This document shows positions 51,697-60,393 of a stretch of DNA of 62,429 nucleotides, piece after piece. Origin of the DNA: an uncultured Ruthenibacterium sp. Lineage in GTDB: Bacteria; Bacillota; Clostridia; Oscillospirales; Ruminococcaceae. The stretch lies in contig CAJUMH010000017.1 in the NCBI GenBank assembly GCA_910587145.1, forward strand, positions 1 through 62,429, given 5' to 3'. The position numbers and the translations under genes are program-made. The notes beneath the pieces were generated by a model. That model worked only from the letters and a program-made list of their open reading frames with translations. It did not search any database and was not told the origin of the DNA. Numbering within the stretch: the first letter of the stretch is position 1; every line of letters starts with the position of its first letter.

Positions 51697-52020
51697 ATGT
51701 ATAAAAATATCGAAAAACAGAAAAAACTGCAGCTGAAAAATCAGATCGATTATCAGCCCGGCCAGGTTGTGAGCAAAACGCTGGTACAGAACGATACGGT
51801 GAGCATGACTCTTTTTTCCTTCGACCAGGGGGAAGAGATCTCTGCACACGCTTCCGGCGGGGACGCGATGGTGACCGTATTGGAGGGAACGGGACGCTTT
51901 ACGGTTGGCGGCGAGGTGTTTTTTGTGAATGAGGGCGAAACAATGATCATGCCGAAAGGGATCCCGCATGCTGTGTATGGGGAAGAACGGTTTAAAATGC
52001 AGCTGACCGTTTCTTTTTAA
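51697..52020 (+). CDS. Single-domain cupin protein
   Basis: 107 residues. One cupin_2 barrel with motif 1 EEISAHASGGDAMVTVLEG and motif 2 GETMIMPKGIPHAVYG; potential metal ligands are His in ISAH and His in PHAV. Small cupins of this sort serve in sugar, oxalate or redox metabolism, or merely bind ligands. AAAGGAGAAG precedes the ATG. Function not assignable. Confidence 0.85.
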   Translation: MYKNIEKQKKLQLKNQIDYQPGQVVSKTLVQNDTVSMTLFSFDQGEEISAHASGGDAMVTVLEGTGRFTVGGEVFFVNEGETMIMPKGIPHAVYGEERFKMQLTVSF

Positions 52021-52230
52021 AAACGGTGTCGATCTGGGACAGACGCGGCCGGCTGTCCAAGAGGTGTCCGCTTTGAGACCGCGCCGGATACAGACTGTCC
52101 CGATTTGCGTCATGGCCGGCTGTGCGTTCGTAAGGACACCTTATTTCGTGTGATACGAAGGTGCCCGCGGACTATTAGAAATTCTGCTGTTGGCATAGCA
52201 GCAACAAAAAGTATCATTGATTTTCTCAAT

Positions 52231-52268
52231 TATCAAAAAAGGCGGTCACAAAAATGTGACCACCTAAT
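52231..52268 (-). terminator. Terminator of the GNAT gene
   Basis: On the minus strand GGTGGTCACA/TGTGACCGCC with a short T-rich loop, followed by TTTTTTGATA. The rest of 52021-52230 holds no gene. Confidence 0.85.
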
Positions 52269-52280
52269 GGGGACTGGAAA

Positions 52281-52868
52281 CTAAATAATTGTTTCAACAA
52301 AATGAACGGCAGAAACATCCCAATACTTCGTATAAACTCTGCCGTCATTCCCATCAAGGTTCAACTGGTACATCCGAAATGTAACTAAAAAATCTTTGGG
52401 TTGCCATTGTTCCTGATATGAATACTGGTAAGACATTCCTAGTCGTTTCATTACCTCGCCGCTTTGTGGATTATTAATATCATGGGTAGCTGTGATGTAA
52501 GGAATGCCGTCGGTTTCTAATTGCTCAATAATCACTTTACACGCTTCAGCAACAATTCCTTTGTGCCAAAATTCCTTACGAAGTCCGTAGCCAAGATCAT
52601 AGCTATCTCCAGTACCAACATTAACATATCCGATAGGACGGTTATCCTCTTTCAAACAAATTGCATAGTTATACGCAATTTCCTGATGATACCCGTATTC
52701 GAGTTTAGTTTCATAAAATGTCACCGCATCCTCGATTGTTTTCATTGGGAACCATGGCAGAAATTCATTAACTTCAATATCACTATAAATCTCATATAAG
52801 GCTACTAAATCGCCTTTCGAGAATTTCCGTAATAATAGCCGTTCTGTCAAGAATGTTGGTGTATTCAT
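52281..52868 (-). CDS. GNAT-family N-acetyltransferase (RimJ/RimL type)
   Basis: 195 residues. TERLLLRKFSKGDL start, acetyl-CoA-binding stretch DLGYGLRKEFWHKGIVAEACK (the Q/R-x-x-G-x-G/A equivalent), and IPYITATHDINNPQSGEVMKRLGM. GGAGGAG precedes the chosen ATG at 52868. RimJ/L-type enzymes acetylate protein N-termini, antibiotics or metabolites. It is clearly more AT-rich than the genes to its left and marks the start of the accessory region. Confidence 0.85.
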   Translation of the reverse strand: MNTPTFLTERLLLRKFSKGDLVALYEIYSDIEVNEFLPWFPMKTIEDAVTFYETKLEYGYHQEIAYNYAICLKEDNRPIGYVNVGTGDSYDLGYGLRKEFWHKGIVAEACKVIIEQLETDGIPYITATHDINNPQSGEVMKRLGMSYQYSYQEQWQPKDFLVTFRMYQLNLDGNDGRVYTKYWDVSAVHFVETII

Positions 52869-53483
52869 AGCTCCTCCAAATTCCAGTTCATTACCCAAAT
52901 ATAATCGCAGCATATTGTTGAAAACTAAGCAAGAGAAAATCAAGTTGTCATCTCCCGACTTATCCGCAAGGGAAACTGCGCGGGGAGTGTAGCATATCGG
53001 GAAAGCAATAAGTCGGCAGAGCTATCTACGCCGCGACTGAATTGCAAGATGAAAGGTCAGTTATGAGGATAAAAGCTAAACTGCTTAAAGGACAGCCCGA
53101 GGGGTCATACTCGAGTCCCTGCCACACGATAGCTGAAGTGTCAGGCGGTGCAAGGAATTTCACAAAGTCCGGGTGAAATTGTCCATGATACTTTTGTGCC
53201 GACCAACCGCAACAAGCGGAAAAGGGCGAACGTCATATCCGACAAACTGGCAAGCCATTTCTAACAGTCTAAACGGAGATTACCTAAACCGGAGAGCCCG
53301 TCAGGGCTATGCGTAATGCCGCAAGGCGATAAATTCCAAGGATTAACACCCCAAGGAAGATGACGCTGAAAATCCGGCATGGTAACGGAACCCCATAGTA
53401 GTCCGAGGGCGGGAAAGCCGTCCACATGGCGAAGGGGGTAGTTTGTCTATCAGTATTGAGAAAGGAACGGTGTGCGAGACACC

Positions 53484-54511
53484 ATGAGAAATCCAATCGA
53501 CGTATTGGACAGTCTGAAATCCAAAGCCAAAATCCCAACCTATCATTACGAGCGCCTGTACCGTAACCTCTATAATTCGGAGTTCTTTTTGCAGGCGTAT
53601 TACAACATCTATGCCAAGCTCGGAAACATGACCCCCGGAGCGGACGGGCAGACCATTGATGGAATGGGTATGGAACGCATTGAAAAGCTGATTGCAAGTC
53701 TAAAAGACCACAGTTACCAGCCGCACCCCGCGCGATGCACCTATATCAAGAAAAAGAATGGGAAATTGCGCCCGCTGGGCATCCCGTCCTTTGATGATAA
53801 ATTGGTACAGAAAATAGTGCGGATGTTGTTGAAAGCTATCTATGAGCCGACATTCTCCAATTACTCCCACGGCTTTCGTCCACACCGAAGCTGTCACACA
53901 GCGCTCACGCAGTTGCAACGGAATTTCAGCGGGGCCAGATGCTTTATTGAAGGCGATATTAAGTCGTTCTTTGATAACATCGACCATGCCGTACTTATCG
54001 GAATCCTTCGCAGACGAATCCATGATGAATATTTTATTGCCCTGATATGGAAATTCCTAAAAGCCGGATATCTGGAGGACTGGACTTTTCACAGGACTTA
54101 TTCCGGCACGCCGCAGGGTTCTATTATCAGCCCCATTCTATCAAACATCTATCTAAACGAATGGGACAAGTATATGGAGCAGTACATGGCATCGTTTAAG
54201 AACAGCGTAAAACGGGATAAGTATGACCTCCTACTGGAAACTGCATAAGCAAATTCGATGGCTCAAAAAGGGAAAATATAAGCCGGAAATGTGGGAAAAT
54301 ATGGATGAATCGGAGTGAAAAGCGGTTTTGCAAGAAATCAGCGAAAAAACGGCCCCAAAACGTAAAATGCCAGTATATGGATCCCATGGACACAGATTAT
54401 AAGCGCCTGCAATATGTCAGATATGCGGATGATTGGATATGTGGGATAATCGGCAGTAAAGAGGACGCTGAAAACATCAAGTCAGACATTATTAACTTGG
54501 CAACAAAATAA
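53484..54511 (+). pseudogene. ltrA: Group II intron reverse transcriptase/maturase, N-terminal part, frameshifted
   Basis: RT motifs in order: TPGADGQTIDGM, GKLRPLGIPSFDDKLVQ, the first catalytic Asp in GDIKSFFDNIDH, and GTPQGSIISPILSNIYL. The frame then ends at 54248. The expected continuation (WKLHKQIRWLKKGKYKPE) is in the +1 frame to about 54318, and the catalytic YADD block (RLQYVRYADDWICG) is in the third frame to 54511, where IS630 interrupts. At least two frameshifts precede the insertion, so the enzyme is dead. Confidence 0.85.
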
Positions 54512-55345
54512 TCGCAAATCAGATTGTCAAAGGCAGGAGAAAGTAGTAGAATAACCGCATGAAGAGTAAGAAGGAAACAGACTACCGAACAGTTGACCCT
54601 CAGGCAGTGTATGAACTGAAAAAAGTAGCATTACGACTGCGGCGGAAAGGGAAGGAAGTAAAAGAGATCTGTGAGATCATAGGCTTGGCCGAAAAGGCAG
54701 TGCGAATGGCTTTCGAAGCATATGACGTAGGAGGGATCAACGCAATCAAGCCCAAAAAGCGAGGGCGCAAGGTTTGGGAAAAGCGGACACTGAGCGTGGA
54801 GCAAGAACAAGAAATCATAGCGATGCTGGTGGATCATGACCCGGCTCAGTTGAAACTGAAAGACTGCATGTGGACACGGGACAGCGTCAAAGAACTGATC
54901 CAGCAGAAATACGGGATCACTATGCCCAATCGGACGGTAGGAAAATACTTGCGTCGATGGGGTTTTACAGTCCAGCGTCCGGCAAAGCAGGAGGCAAATC
55001 AGAAGGCAGAGCAGGTGGAAGCGTAGTTGAACGAGGAATATCCGGCAATCCACCGTAAGGCTAAGGCAGAAAACGCTGAGATATTCTGGGGAGATGAGAC
55101 CGCAGTACAAAATGTGGCAAATTATGCGCGCGGCTATGCTCCGAAGGGGAAAACACCCGTGGTAAAAGTTTAGGCTAAAAAGATGCACATCACCATGATC
55201 GGCACCCAAGCCATGGTCCAGGACATCCAAGAATTACAGGATAATACCTCTGCCTTTATGGGCCGGTTATCTGGTGAGCCGGACCATGTGAAGGCATACT
55301 TTGACCATCCCGCTTTGACAAAATATAAGCTCGATTGATTGCGAT
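54511..55345 (+). mobile_element. IS630-family insertion sequence (decayed)
   Basis: 835 bp bounded by inverted ends ATCGCAA(A)TCA at both termini and flanked by TA (54509-54510 and 55346-55347), the target duplication of IS630/Tc1 elements. It is inserted into the reverse transcriptase gene of the intron. The transposase is internally stopped and shortened. Confidence 0.8.
54559..55336 (+). pseudogene. IS630 transposase, two in-frame stops and internal deletion
   Basis: Codons 1-155 give the helix-turn-helix and linker (VGGINAIKPKKRGRK, MPNRTVGKYLRRWGF). A TAG at 55024 replaces the usual Trp in the EAWLNEEYPAI context, after which the same frame continues with FWGDETAVQN and APKGKTPVV, meets a second TAG at 55171, and resumes only with the C-terminal DHPALTKYKLD. 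Much of the DDE catalytic core is missing. Confidence 0.85.
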
Positions 55346-55350
55346 TATTT

Positions 55351-56187
55351 AATTGCCGAAGTAATAAGCAATTTCTATCTGATAAACTGCATTTGGAGTT
55401 ATCTGACGAAAAGACACTGATTACACAGGCCAAGGACAAAGCCCGGTTTTTGGGCTTTGAGGTGTTCGTCAGCAATAGTAATCATGTCATGACGGATAAA
55501 AACGGCCACAAAAAGCGGTCTGTGGGCGGACATATCCTGTTGTACGTCCCAAGGGAAAAGTGGCAAAAGAAATTGCTTGATTATTCAGCGTTGAAAATCA
55601 CCTATAAAGAGGGCAGGAAAATCTTTATCCCAACCGAGCGTACCTACCTAATCAACAGTGATGACCTTGAAATCCTGAACCAGTATAACGCGGAAATCAG
55701 GGGCATTTACAACTATTACCGAATAGCGGATAACGTCAGTGTTTTGGGCGACTTCTACTATGTTATGAAATACAGCCTGTTCAAAACCTTCGCCGCCAAA
55801 TACAAGACACGCATCAGCCGAATCCGAAGGAAGTACGGGTATAAGCGCTTTGGTGTGGAATATCCGACCAAAACGGGGGCAGCAACGGCGTGTCTGCATG
55901 ACGATGGCTTCAAAAAGGACAAAGGGGCAATCGTAACCCCCGACATTGACGTAATCCCGCAGGTTCATCGAAATCTCAACCATACAGGTCTGATAAGCCG
56001 ACTGAAAGCCAACAGGTGCGAATGGTGCGGGGCCGGAAATGTCCCCATTGAAATGCACCATGTTCGGAAAATCAAAGACTTAAAAGGCAAGGCTGGTTGG
56101 GAAATCGTGATGATAGGGCGAAAACGCAAAACCATGGCATTGTGCCGGATGTGCCACATGAAATTGCACGCTGGCAAATTAGACTGA
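55351..56187 (+). pseudogene. Reverse transcriptase/maturase, C-terminal part (X and HNH domains)
   Basis: About 278 intact codons: LSDKLHLELSDEKTLIT and ARFLGFEVFVSN (RT thumb start), the maturase X domain (YNAEIRGIYNYYRIADNV, KYSLFKTFAAKYKTRI), and a C-terminal HNH nuclease with CEWCG, MHHVRK and CRMCHMKLH. The frame differs from the upstream part even if IS630 is removed, so a further small rearrangement is present. No ribosome-binding site of its own. Confidence 0.85.
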
Positions 56188-56199
56188 CAGACAAAGGGA

Positions 56200-56294
56200 G
56201 AGACGGATACGCCGAGAGGTGTAAGTCCGGTTCGCGTGGGGGTGTTCGGAAACCTACCGCAGTAATGCGGCAAGGCGCCGGGTGCCCACCCTAC
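56200..56294 (+). ncRNA. Group II intron domains V and VI
   Basis: Domain V spans 56200-56233 as a 34-base hairpin (GAGACGGATACGCC, GAGA loop, GGTGTAAGTCCGGTTC), with one A.G mismatch in the lower stem where C-G is usual and a non-standard triad base. Domain VI follows, ending at about CCTAC (56294). The 3' exon starts TGTAACATGGGGAGG, the ribosome-binding site of the GH3 gene. Confidence 0.75.
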
Positions 56295-56315
56295 TGTAAC
56301 ATGGGGAGGATCGAT

Positions 56316-58736
56316 ATGGAGCTTTTCAATTACGAAAAAGAGCATCTGCGGCGCTGCCGTGCGCTTGCGCCGGAATGCATGGTGCTGCTGAAGAAAAACG
56401 GCGATTTTCCGTTAAACACGCCGGGCAAGATCGCTTTGTACGGCAGCGGCGCACGGCGTACGGCGAAAGGCGGCACAGGCTCGGGTGACGTAAACTCCCG
56501 GTATGTCACCACCATCGAGAAGGGGCTGGAGAACGCTGGCTTTACCGTAACCACAAAGGCGTGGCTGGAAGGCTATGAGCGGGAGTGGCAAAAGGGCCGA
56601 CAGGCGTTTGTCGCCGGGATCAGGCGGCAGGCGAAGGAACAGCGCACACAGGCGGTGTTCCTGGGCATGGGCGCCGCAATGCCGGAGCCGGATTATGAAT
56701 TGCCGCTGCAGGGAGCGGGAGATACTGCCGTCTATGTGCTCTCCCGTATTTCAGGCGAGGGAAGCGACCGCAAGCTGCAAAGGGGCGACTTCTGCCTTAC
56801 CGGAACAGAAGTGCGGGATATTCTTGCCTGCCAAAAGAGGTATCGGCGCTTTCTGCTGGTACTAAACGTGTGCGGCGCTGTAGATCTTACGCCGGTGTTG
56901 GCGGTGGAGAATATTCTGCTGCTTTCCCAGCTGGGCGCAGTGACCGGAGACGCCTTTGCGGATGTGCTGCTGGGCAAAGCCTGCCCTTCCGGCAAGCTCA
57001 CCGCAGCGTGGGCCTGTGCCGACGATGTCGGTGCGATCCGGGAATTCGGCGGCTGTAACGATACCCGCTATCATGAGGGGATCTACGTGGGCTATCGCTA
57101 TTACGACAGCGCAGGCAAAACGCTGCTGTTCCCGTTCGGCTACGGCCTTGGATATACGGAGTTTGCGGTATCAAAGGTAAAAACAGCCCTCAGCGGAACC
57201 GCCGTCACCGTTTCGGCCACGGTGCAAAACTGCGGGCGATATCCCGGCAAGGAGGTGCTGCAGCTGTATGTTACGGCGCCGTGGGGCGAGTTGGATCAGC
57301 CCTACCGCCGGCTGGCGGGCTTTGCCAAGACGCGGGAGCTTGCCCCGGGTGAGGCCTGCGAAGCGGCGGTTGTCTTCCGCATGGAACAGCTTGCGTCCTT
57401 TGACGCAAAAAAGTGCGCTTCCGTGCTGGAACAGGGCGATTACATCCTGCGGCTGGGAGATACGCCCTGTGCCGTTCTCGCCCTGCCCGAAACAGTGTAT
57501 CTGCGCGAGCTTGGGCACATCGGCGGCAAGGATCAGCCTGCGGATTTTAAGCCGGAACACACCTGGCAAAACGAGGCGCTGCCGGAAATCCCGCACCTGC
57601 TGCTCGACCCCGCCGCATTGAAAGCCATCGTCTGGCCCGCGCCGGCCGCGATGGACGAGAAGACCATGCGCTTTGTATCCGGCCTTAGCGATGAGCAGCT
57701 GGTGCATCTTGTGATCGGCGCCGCGCACGAAGGCTCCGCGCTCGCATCTGTCATTGGCTCGGTGTCCGGCAGCGTGGCGGGAGCCGCAGGGGAGAGCTAT
57801 GCCGGCGTGCCCGGCGTACCGAAAATTGTAATGGCCGACGGCCCTGCCGGGCTGCGGCTTTCGCAGCACTATACAAAGGATGAAAAGGGCGTTCATCCCA
57901 TAGGCGATACGATGCCGGCGGGTATGATCGAGCTTTTGCCGCCCATCGCGCAATGGGGGATGCGCCTCCTTTTTGGAAAAACGCCGAAGGGAACGGTGCG
58001 GGATCAGTACTGCACCGCCATTCCCACCGGCACCGCGCTGGCCCAAAGCTGGAACGAAGCAGTGTGGGAGGCCTGCGGCGATATCGTCGGCGAAGAAATG
58101 GAGCGCTTCGGCGTGCATCTGTGGCTGGCTCCGGCGTTCAACATCCATCGCAGCCCGCTTTGCGGCAGAAATTTTGAATACTGCTCGGAGGATCCGCTGC
58201 TTTCCGGTCTTGTGGGCGCAGGTATCACAAAGGGCGTGCAAAAACATCCCGGGAAGGGCGTTACGATCAAGCATTTTTGCGCCAACAATCAGGAGACAAA
58301 CCGCTTTCAATCGAACAGTATCGTCTCCGAACGCGCTCTGCGTGAGATTTACTTAAAGCCGTTCGAGATCTGCATCCGCGAGGCGAACCCTGCCGCGCTG
58401 ATGACCTCTTACAATCTGCTGAACGGCACGCATACCTCCGAACGCGCGGATCTTTTAAAGGGCTTTTTGCGCGAAGAGCTGGGCTGGAACGGGCTGATCA
58501 TGAGCGATTGGGTTGTGGGCGGCGCCGGCCGCAGGGGCAGCGCGCACCGTATGGCAAAGGCTGCGCCCTCGGTGAAGGCGGGCAACGATTTATTTATGCC
58601 GGGCAGCAAAGCCAATTACAGGGATGTGCTCACGGCGCTGCGGGGCAATCACAAAGAAACTGCGCTTACCCGTGCGGAGCTGGAATATTGCGCGGCGCAC
58701 ATTGTGCAAACGGCGCGGCAATATGGGATGCTGTAA
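56316..58736 (+). CDS. Glycoside hydrolase family 3 (beta-glucosidase type) with permuted domain order
   Basis: 806 residues. The GH3 C-terminal alpha/beta domain comes first (about 1-260), then a fibronectin-III-like domain (about 280-390), then the catalytic (alpha/beta)8 domain (about 440-806), which carries KHFCANNQETNR and the nucleophile Asp in GLIMSDW. This inverted order is known in some rumen and yeast beta-glucosidases. No signal peptide, so it acts inside the cell on imported oligosaccharides. GGGGAGG precedes the ATG, 22 bases after the intron; no promoter lies between them. Confidence 0.92.
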   Translation: MELFNYEKEHLRRCRALAPECMVLLKKNGDFPLNTPGKIALYGSGARRTAKGGTGSGDVNSRYVTTIEKGLENAGFTVTTKAWLEGYEREWQKGRQAFVAGIRRQAKEQRTQAVFLGMGAAMPEPDYELPLQGAGDTAVYVLSRISGEGSDRKLQRGDFCLTGTEVRDILACQKRYRRFLLVLNVCGAVDLTPVLAVENILLLSQLGAVTGDAFADVLLGKACPSGKLTAAWACADDVGAIREFGGCNDTRYHEGIYVGYRYYDSAGKTLLFPFGYGLGYTEFAVSKVKTALSGTAVTVSATVQNCGRYPGKEVLQLYVTAPWGELDQPYRRLAGFAKTRELAPGEACEAAVVFRMEQLASFDAKKCASVLEQGDYILRLGDTPCAVLALPETVYLRELGHIGGKDQPADFKPEHTWQNEALPEIPHLLLDPAALKAIVWPAPAAMDEKTMRFVSGLSDEQLVHLVIGAAHEGSALASVIGSVSGSVAGAAGESYAGVPGVPKIVMADGPAGLRLSQHYTKDEKGVHPIGDTMPAGMIELLPPIAQWGMRLLFGKTPKGTVRDQYCTAIPTGTALAQSWNEAVWEACGDIVGEEMERFGVHLWLAPAFNIHRSPLCGRNFEYCSEDPLLSGLVGAGITKGVQKHPGKGVTIKHFCANNQETNRFQSNSIVSERALREIYLKPFEICIREANPAALMTSYNLLNGTHTSERADLLKGFLREELGWNGLIMSDWVVGGAGRRGSAHRMAKAAPSVKAGNDLFMPGSKANYRDVLTALRGNHKETALTRAELEYCAAHIVQTARQYGML

Positions 58737-58785
58737 AGAAAGGCATATAGGCAATTTAAAGAGAACATCCCCAAATTTGTGTAAA

Positions 58786-58824
58786 CCTCCTGTGTGGTGT
58801 AGAATACAAGCACCACACAGGAGG
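58786..58824 (+). promoter_or_regulatory. 14-bp hairpin hiding a ribosome-binding site
   Basis: CCTCCTGTGTGGTG (58786-58799) pairs perfectly with CACCACACAGGAGG (58811-58824), which contains the AGGAGG of the IS256 transposase remnant. In the mRNA this would block initiation, a known way for insertion sequences to limit outside-driven expression. Confidence 0.75.
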
Positions 58825-58832
58825 AATTACAT

Positions 58833-58959
58833 ATGGCCAGAAAGAACCGGTACGCCGGAAGAAAGTGCACGTCGGGAAAAAATCCGTGAGCTGCTGCAGA
58901 TGGCAAACATCGACAGTATGGATGACATCCAGAACCTGTTCAATGCCACCCTCTCATAA
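58833..58959 (+). pseudogene. IS256-family transposase N-terminal remnant
   Basis: MARKNR is in one frame, and the family's next block REKIRELLQMANIDSMDDIQNLFNAT is in another, ending in a stop after about 40 codons. The bulk of the transposase is gone. The left end of the element probably starts near 58768 (GAACATCCCC). Confidence 0.75.
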
Positions 58960-59033
58960 AGAACGACACTACACGCAGGATATAGCATCCCTGTTACCTC
59001 CGACAAAGCTGACATGAAACGGAGGCATCATAT

Positions 59034-59399
59034 ATGGAACACCACAGCACAAATTCAACTTACGCTATAGGTGGGGACAGCCTTGGTGCAAGCACCGTAT
59101 TATCGGAAGCGGCTACCGAAAATCTTGGCAAATATGGCCGCATGAGAAAGAGGTATCTCCAGGTGCATAGGCCGGAGCTTTACAATAGCCTGCTATTGTC
59201 TGGGACACTGAATGCACATCTGATGGAAATCGACCAGACCGCCCGCAAACGCTTGGACCTGATGATGCCGGAGATGGCGAAAGCAGCCGGAGCAACAAAG
59301 GAACTGAAAGCCCATGACCCTTTGCGCTGGGCAGGTCTAATGAATGCCTGCAAGGCGCAGGTAGAAGAAATCATTTTGAACGAACTGATATGGGACTGA
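59034..59399 (+). CDS. tnpV: TnpV-family transposon-encoded protein
   Basis: 121 residues with the TnpV signature LGKYGRMRKRYLQVHRPELYNSLLLSG, LMEIDQTARKRLDLMMPEM and WAGLMNACKAQVEEIILNEL. TnpV genes accompany many clostridial transposons and conjugative elements; the role is unknown. No complete element surrounds it. A GCCGTACC/GGTACGGC hairpin follows at about 59413. Confidence 0.85.
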   Translation: MEHHSTNSTYAIGGDSLGASTVLSEAATENLGKYGRMRKRYLQVHRPELYNSLLLSGTLNAHLMEIDQTARKRLDLMMPEMAKAAGATKELKAHDPLRWAGLMNACKAQVEEIILNELIWD

Positions 59400-59618
59400 G
59401 ATTAGGCCAGGGCCGTACCTGCTCTTTTGCGGGTACGGCTCTAAGTTTGGGATAAATGCTTTATCCCAATTATGATGCACCTGTTTTTTGAAAGCCGCGT
59501 GTCCTTGTTTTCTGGCAATAGTATAATAATGTCAAATCGAAAATTTGAAAAATTTTCTGAATGGAGTGAACCTTTTACTCCTCGCAGAAGTATATCATAG
59601 CAGAAAGGGGTGAGGCGA

Positions 59619-60107
59619 TTGATTGACCAGTACATACAGCAATATGGCAGGCGGCTCTATGGTCTGTGCCGTTCTCTATGCTCCAACCCCTACGATGCAG
59701 ACGACTTGTACCAAGAAACTTGGTTGCGGGTAGTCAAGCATATCTCCCAATACGACCCCAGCCGGGAATTTGAACCGTGGCTCACCCGCATCTGCGTGAA
59801 CACCTATCGAAGTACCTTGCGGCGTATGGCGAAAAGTCCTCTGCTGAACTTCTCTAACGGAGACGAAAAAGACTGGCTGCTGGCCTCCATTCCTGCCCCA
59901 GAGGAAAAGGATTATTCACCCCTGTACGAAGCGGTAGACAGGCTGCCGGAAAAACTGCGGCTGGCGGTGGTACTGTTCTACTTCCAGGGAGAGGATCTGG
60001 CCTCCGCCGCCCGAATTTTGAATATCCCCGTGGGGACAGCAAAATCCCGGCTGAACAAGGCTCGAAAAATATTGAAGGAGGTACTTGCCGATGAAACAGA
60101 CATTTGA
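59619..60107 (+). CDS. ECF-type RNA polymerase sigma factor
   Basis: 162 residues from a TTG at 59619 with AAAGGGGTG about 6 bases upstream (a GTG at 59610 would overlap that signal). Sigma region 2 has DADDLYQETWLRVVKHI and PWLTRICVNTYRSTLRR; region 4 has RLAVVLFYFQGEDLASAARILNIPVGTAKSRLNKARK-type helix-turn-helix. Overlaps the next gene by 17 bases, so it is coupled to its likely anti-sigma factor. Confidence 0.93.
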   Translation: MIDQYIQQYGRRLYGLCRSLCSNPYDADDLYQETWLRVVKHISQYDPSREFEPWLTRICVNTYRSTLRRMAKSPLLNFSNGDEKDWLLASIPAPEEKDYSPLYEAVDRLPEKLRLAVVLFYFQGEDLASAARILNIPVGTAKSRLNKARKILKEVLADETDI

Positions 60108-60393
60108 CTTTGAGCGGTTTTCCCCGCCCGTCTTGAATGAGAGCATCCTGCGACGGGAGTTGGAAAAGAGAGCGGAGCGGCGGCACACAGTCCTGTTGGT
60201 GGTGGCCGGGGCACTGTTTGAGGCGGTATTCATTCTGTTGGGTTTGCTGTGCTGGAACACCGCTCCCGCGCTGACTTTAGTCGGGATTGGCCTGGCCGTG
60301 GCCTCTATGATGGGCAGCGGTGTAATTGCTATCGTCTATACACAGAAAGGAGGGGCGAGTTATGGCCCTGTCTATGAGAACAGTAATATTTAG
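60091..60393 (+). CDS. Putative membrane anti-sigma factor
   Basis: 100 residues. An N-terminal cytoplasmic part (MKQTFDFERFSPPVLNESIL) and two membrane helices (about 35-60 and 65-88). AAGGAGG lies at good distance inside the end of the sigma gene. There is no zinc anti-sigma motif; the role is inferred from coupling to the sigma factor and topology. Confidence 0.65.
   Translation: MKQTFDFERFSPPVLNESILRRELEKRAERRHTVLLVVAGALFEAVFILLGLLCWNTAPALTLVGIGLAVASMMGSGVIAIVYTQKGGASYGPVYENSNI

Larger units (their letters stand above)
52987..56294 (+). mobile_element. Group II intron, disabled, with nested insertion sequence
   Basis: Begins near GTGTAGCATATC (start approximate), followed by about 490 bases of structured domains I-IV, a reverse transcriptase/maturase gene in domain IV, and domain V/VI at 56200-56294. 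The encoded protein type (RT, X and HNH domains) is the bacterial chloroplast-like class. The ORF is broken by frameshifts and by IS630, so the intron cannot supply its own maturase. It lies between the GNAT gene and the GH3 gene. Confidence 0.85.

Noticed and set aside
51585..51704. Small frame overlapping the cupin start
   Set aside because: No adequate ribosome-binding site and composition like random GC-rich sequence; kept only as a remark in the promoter entry.
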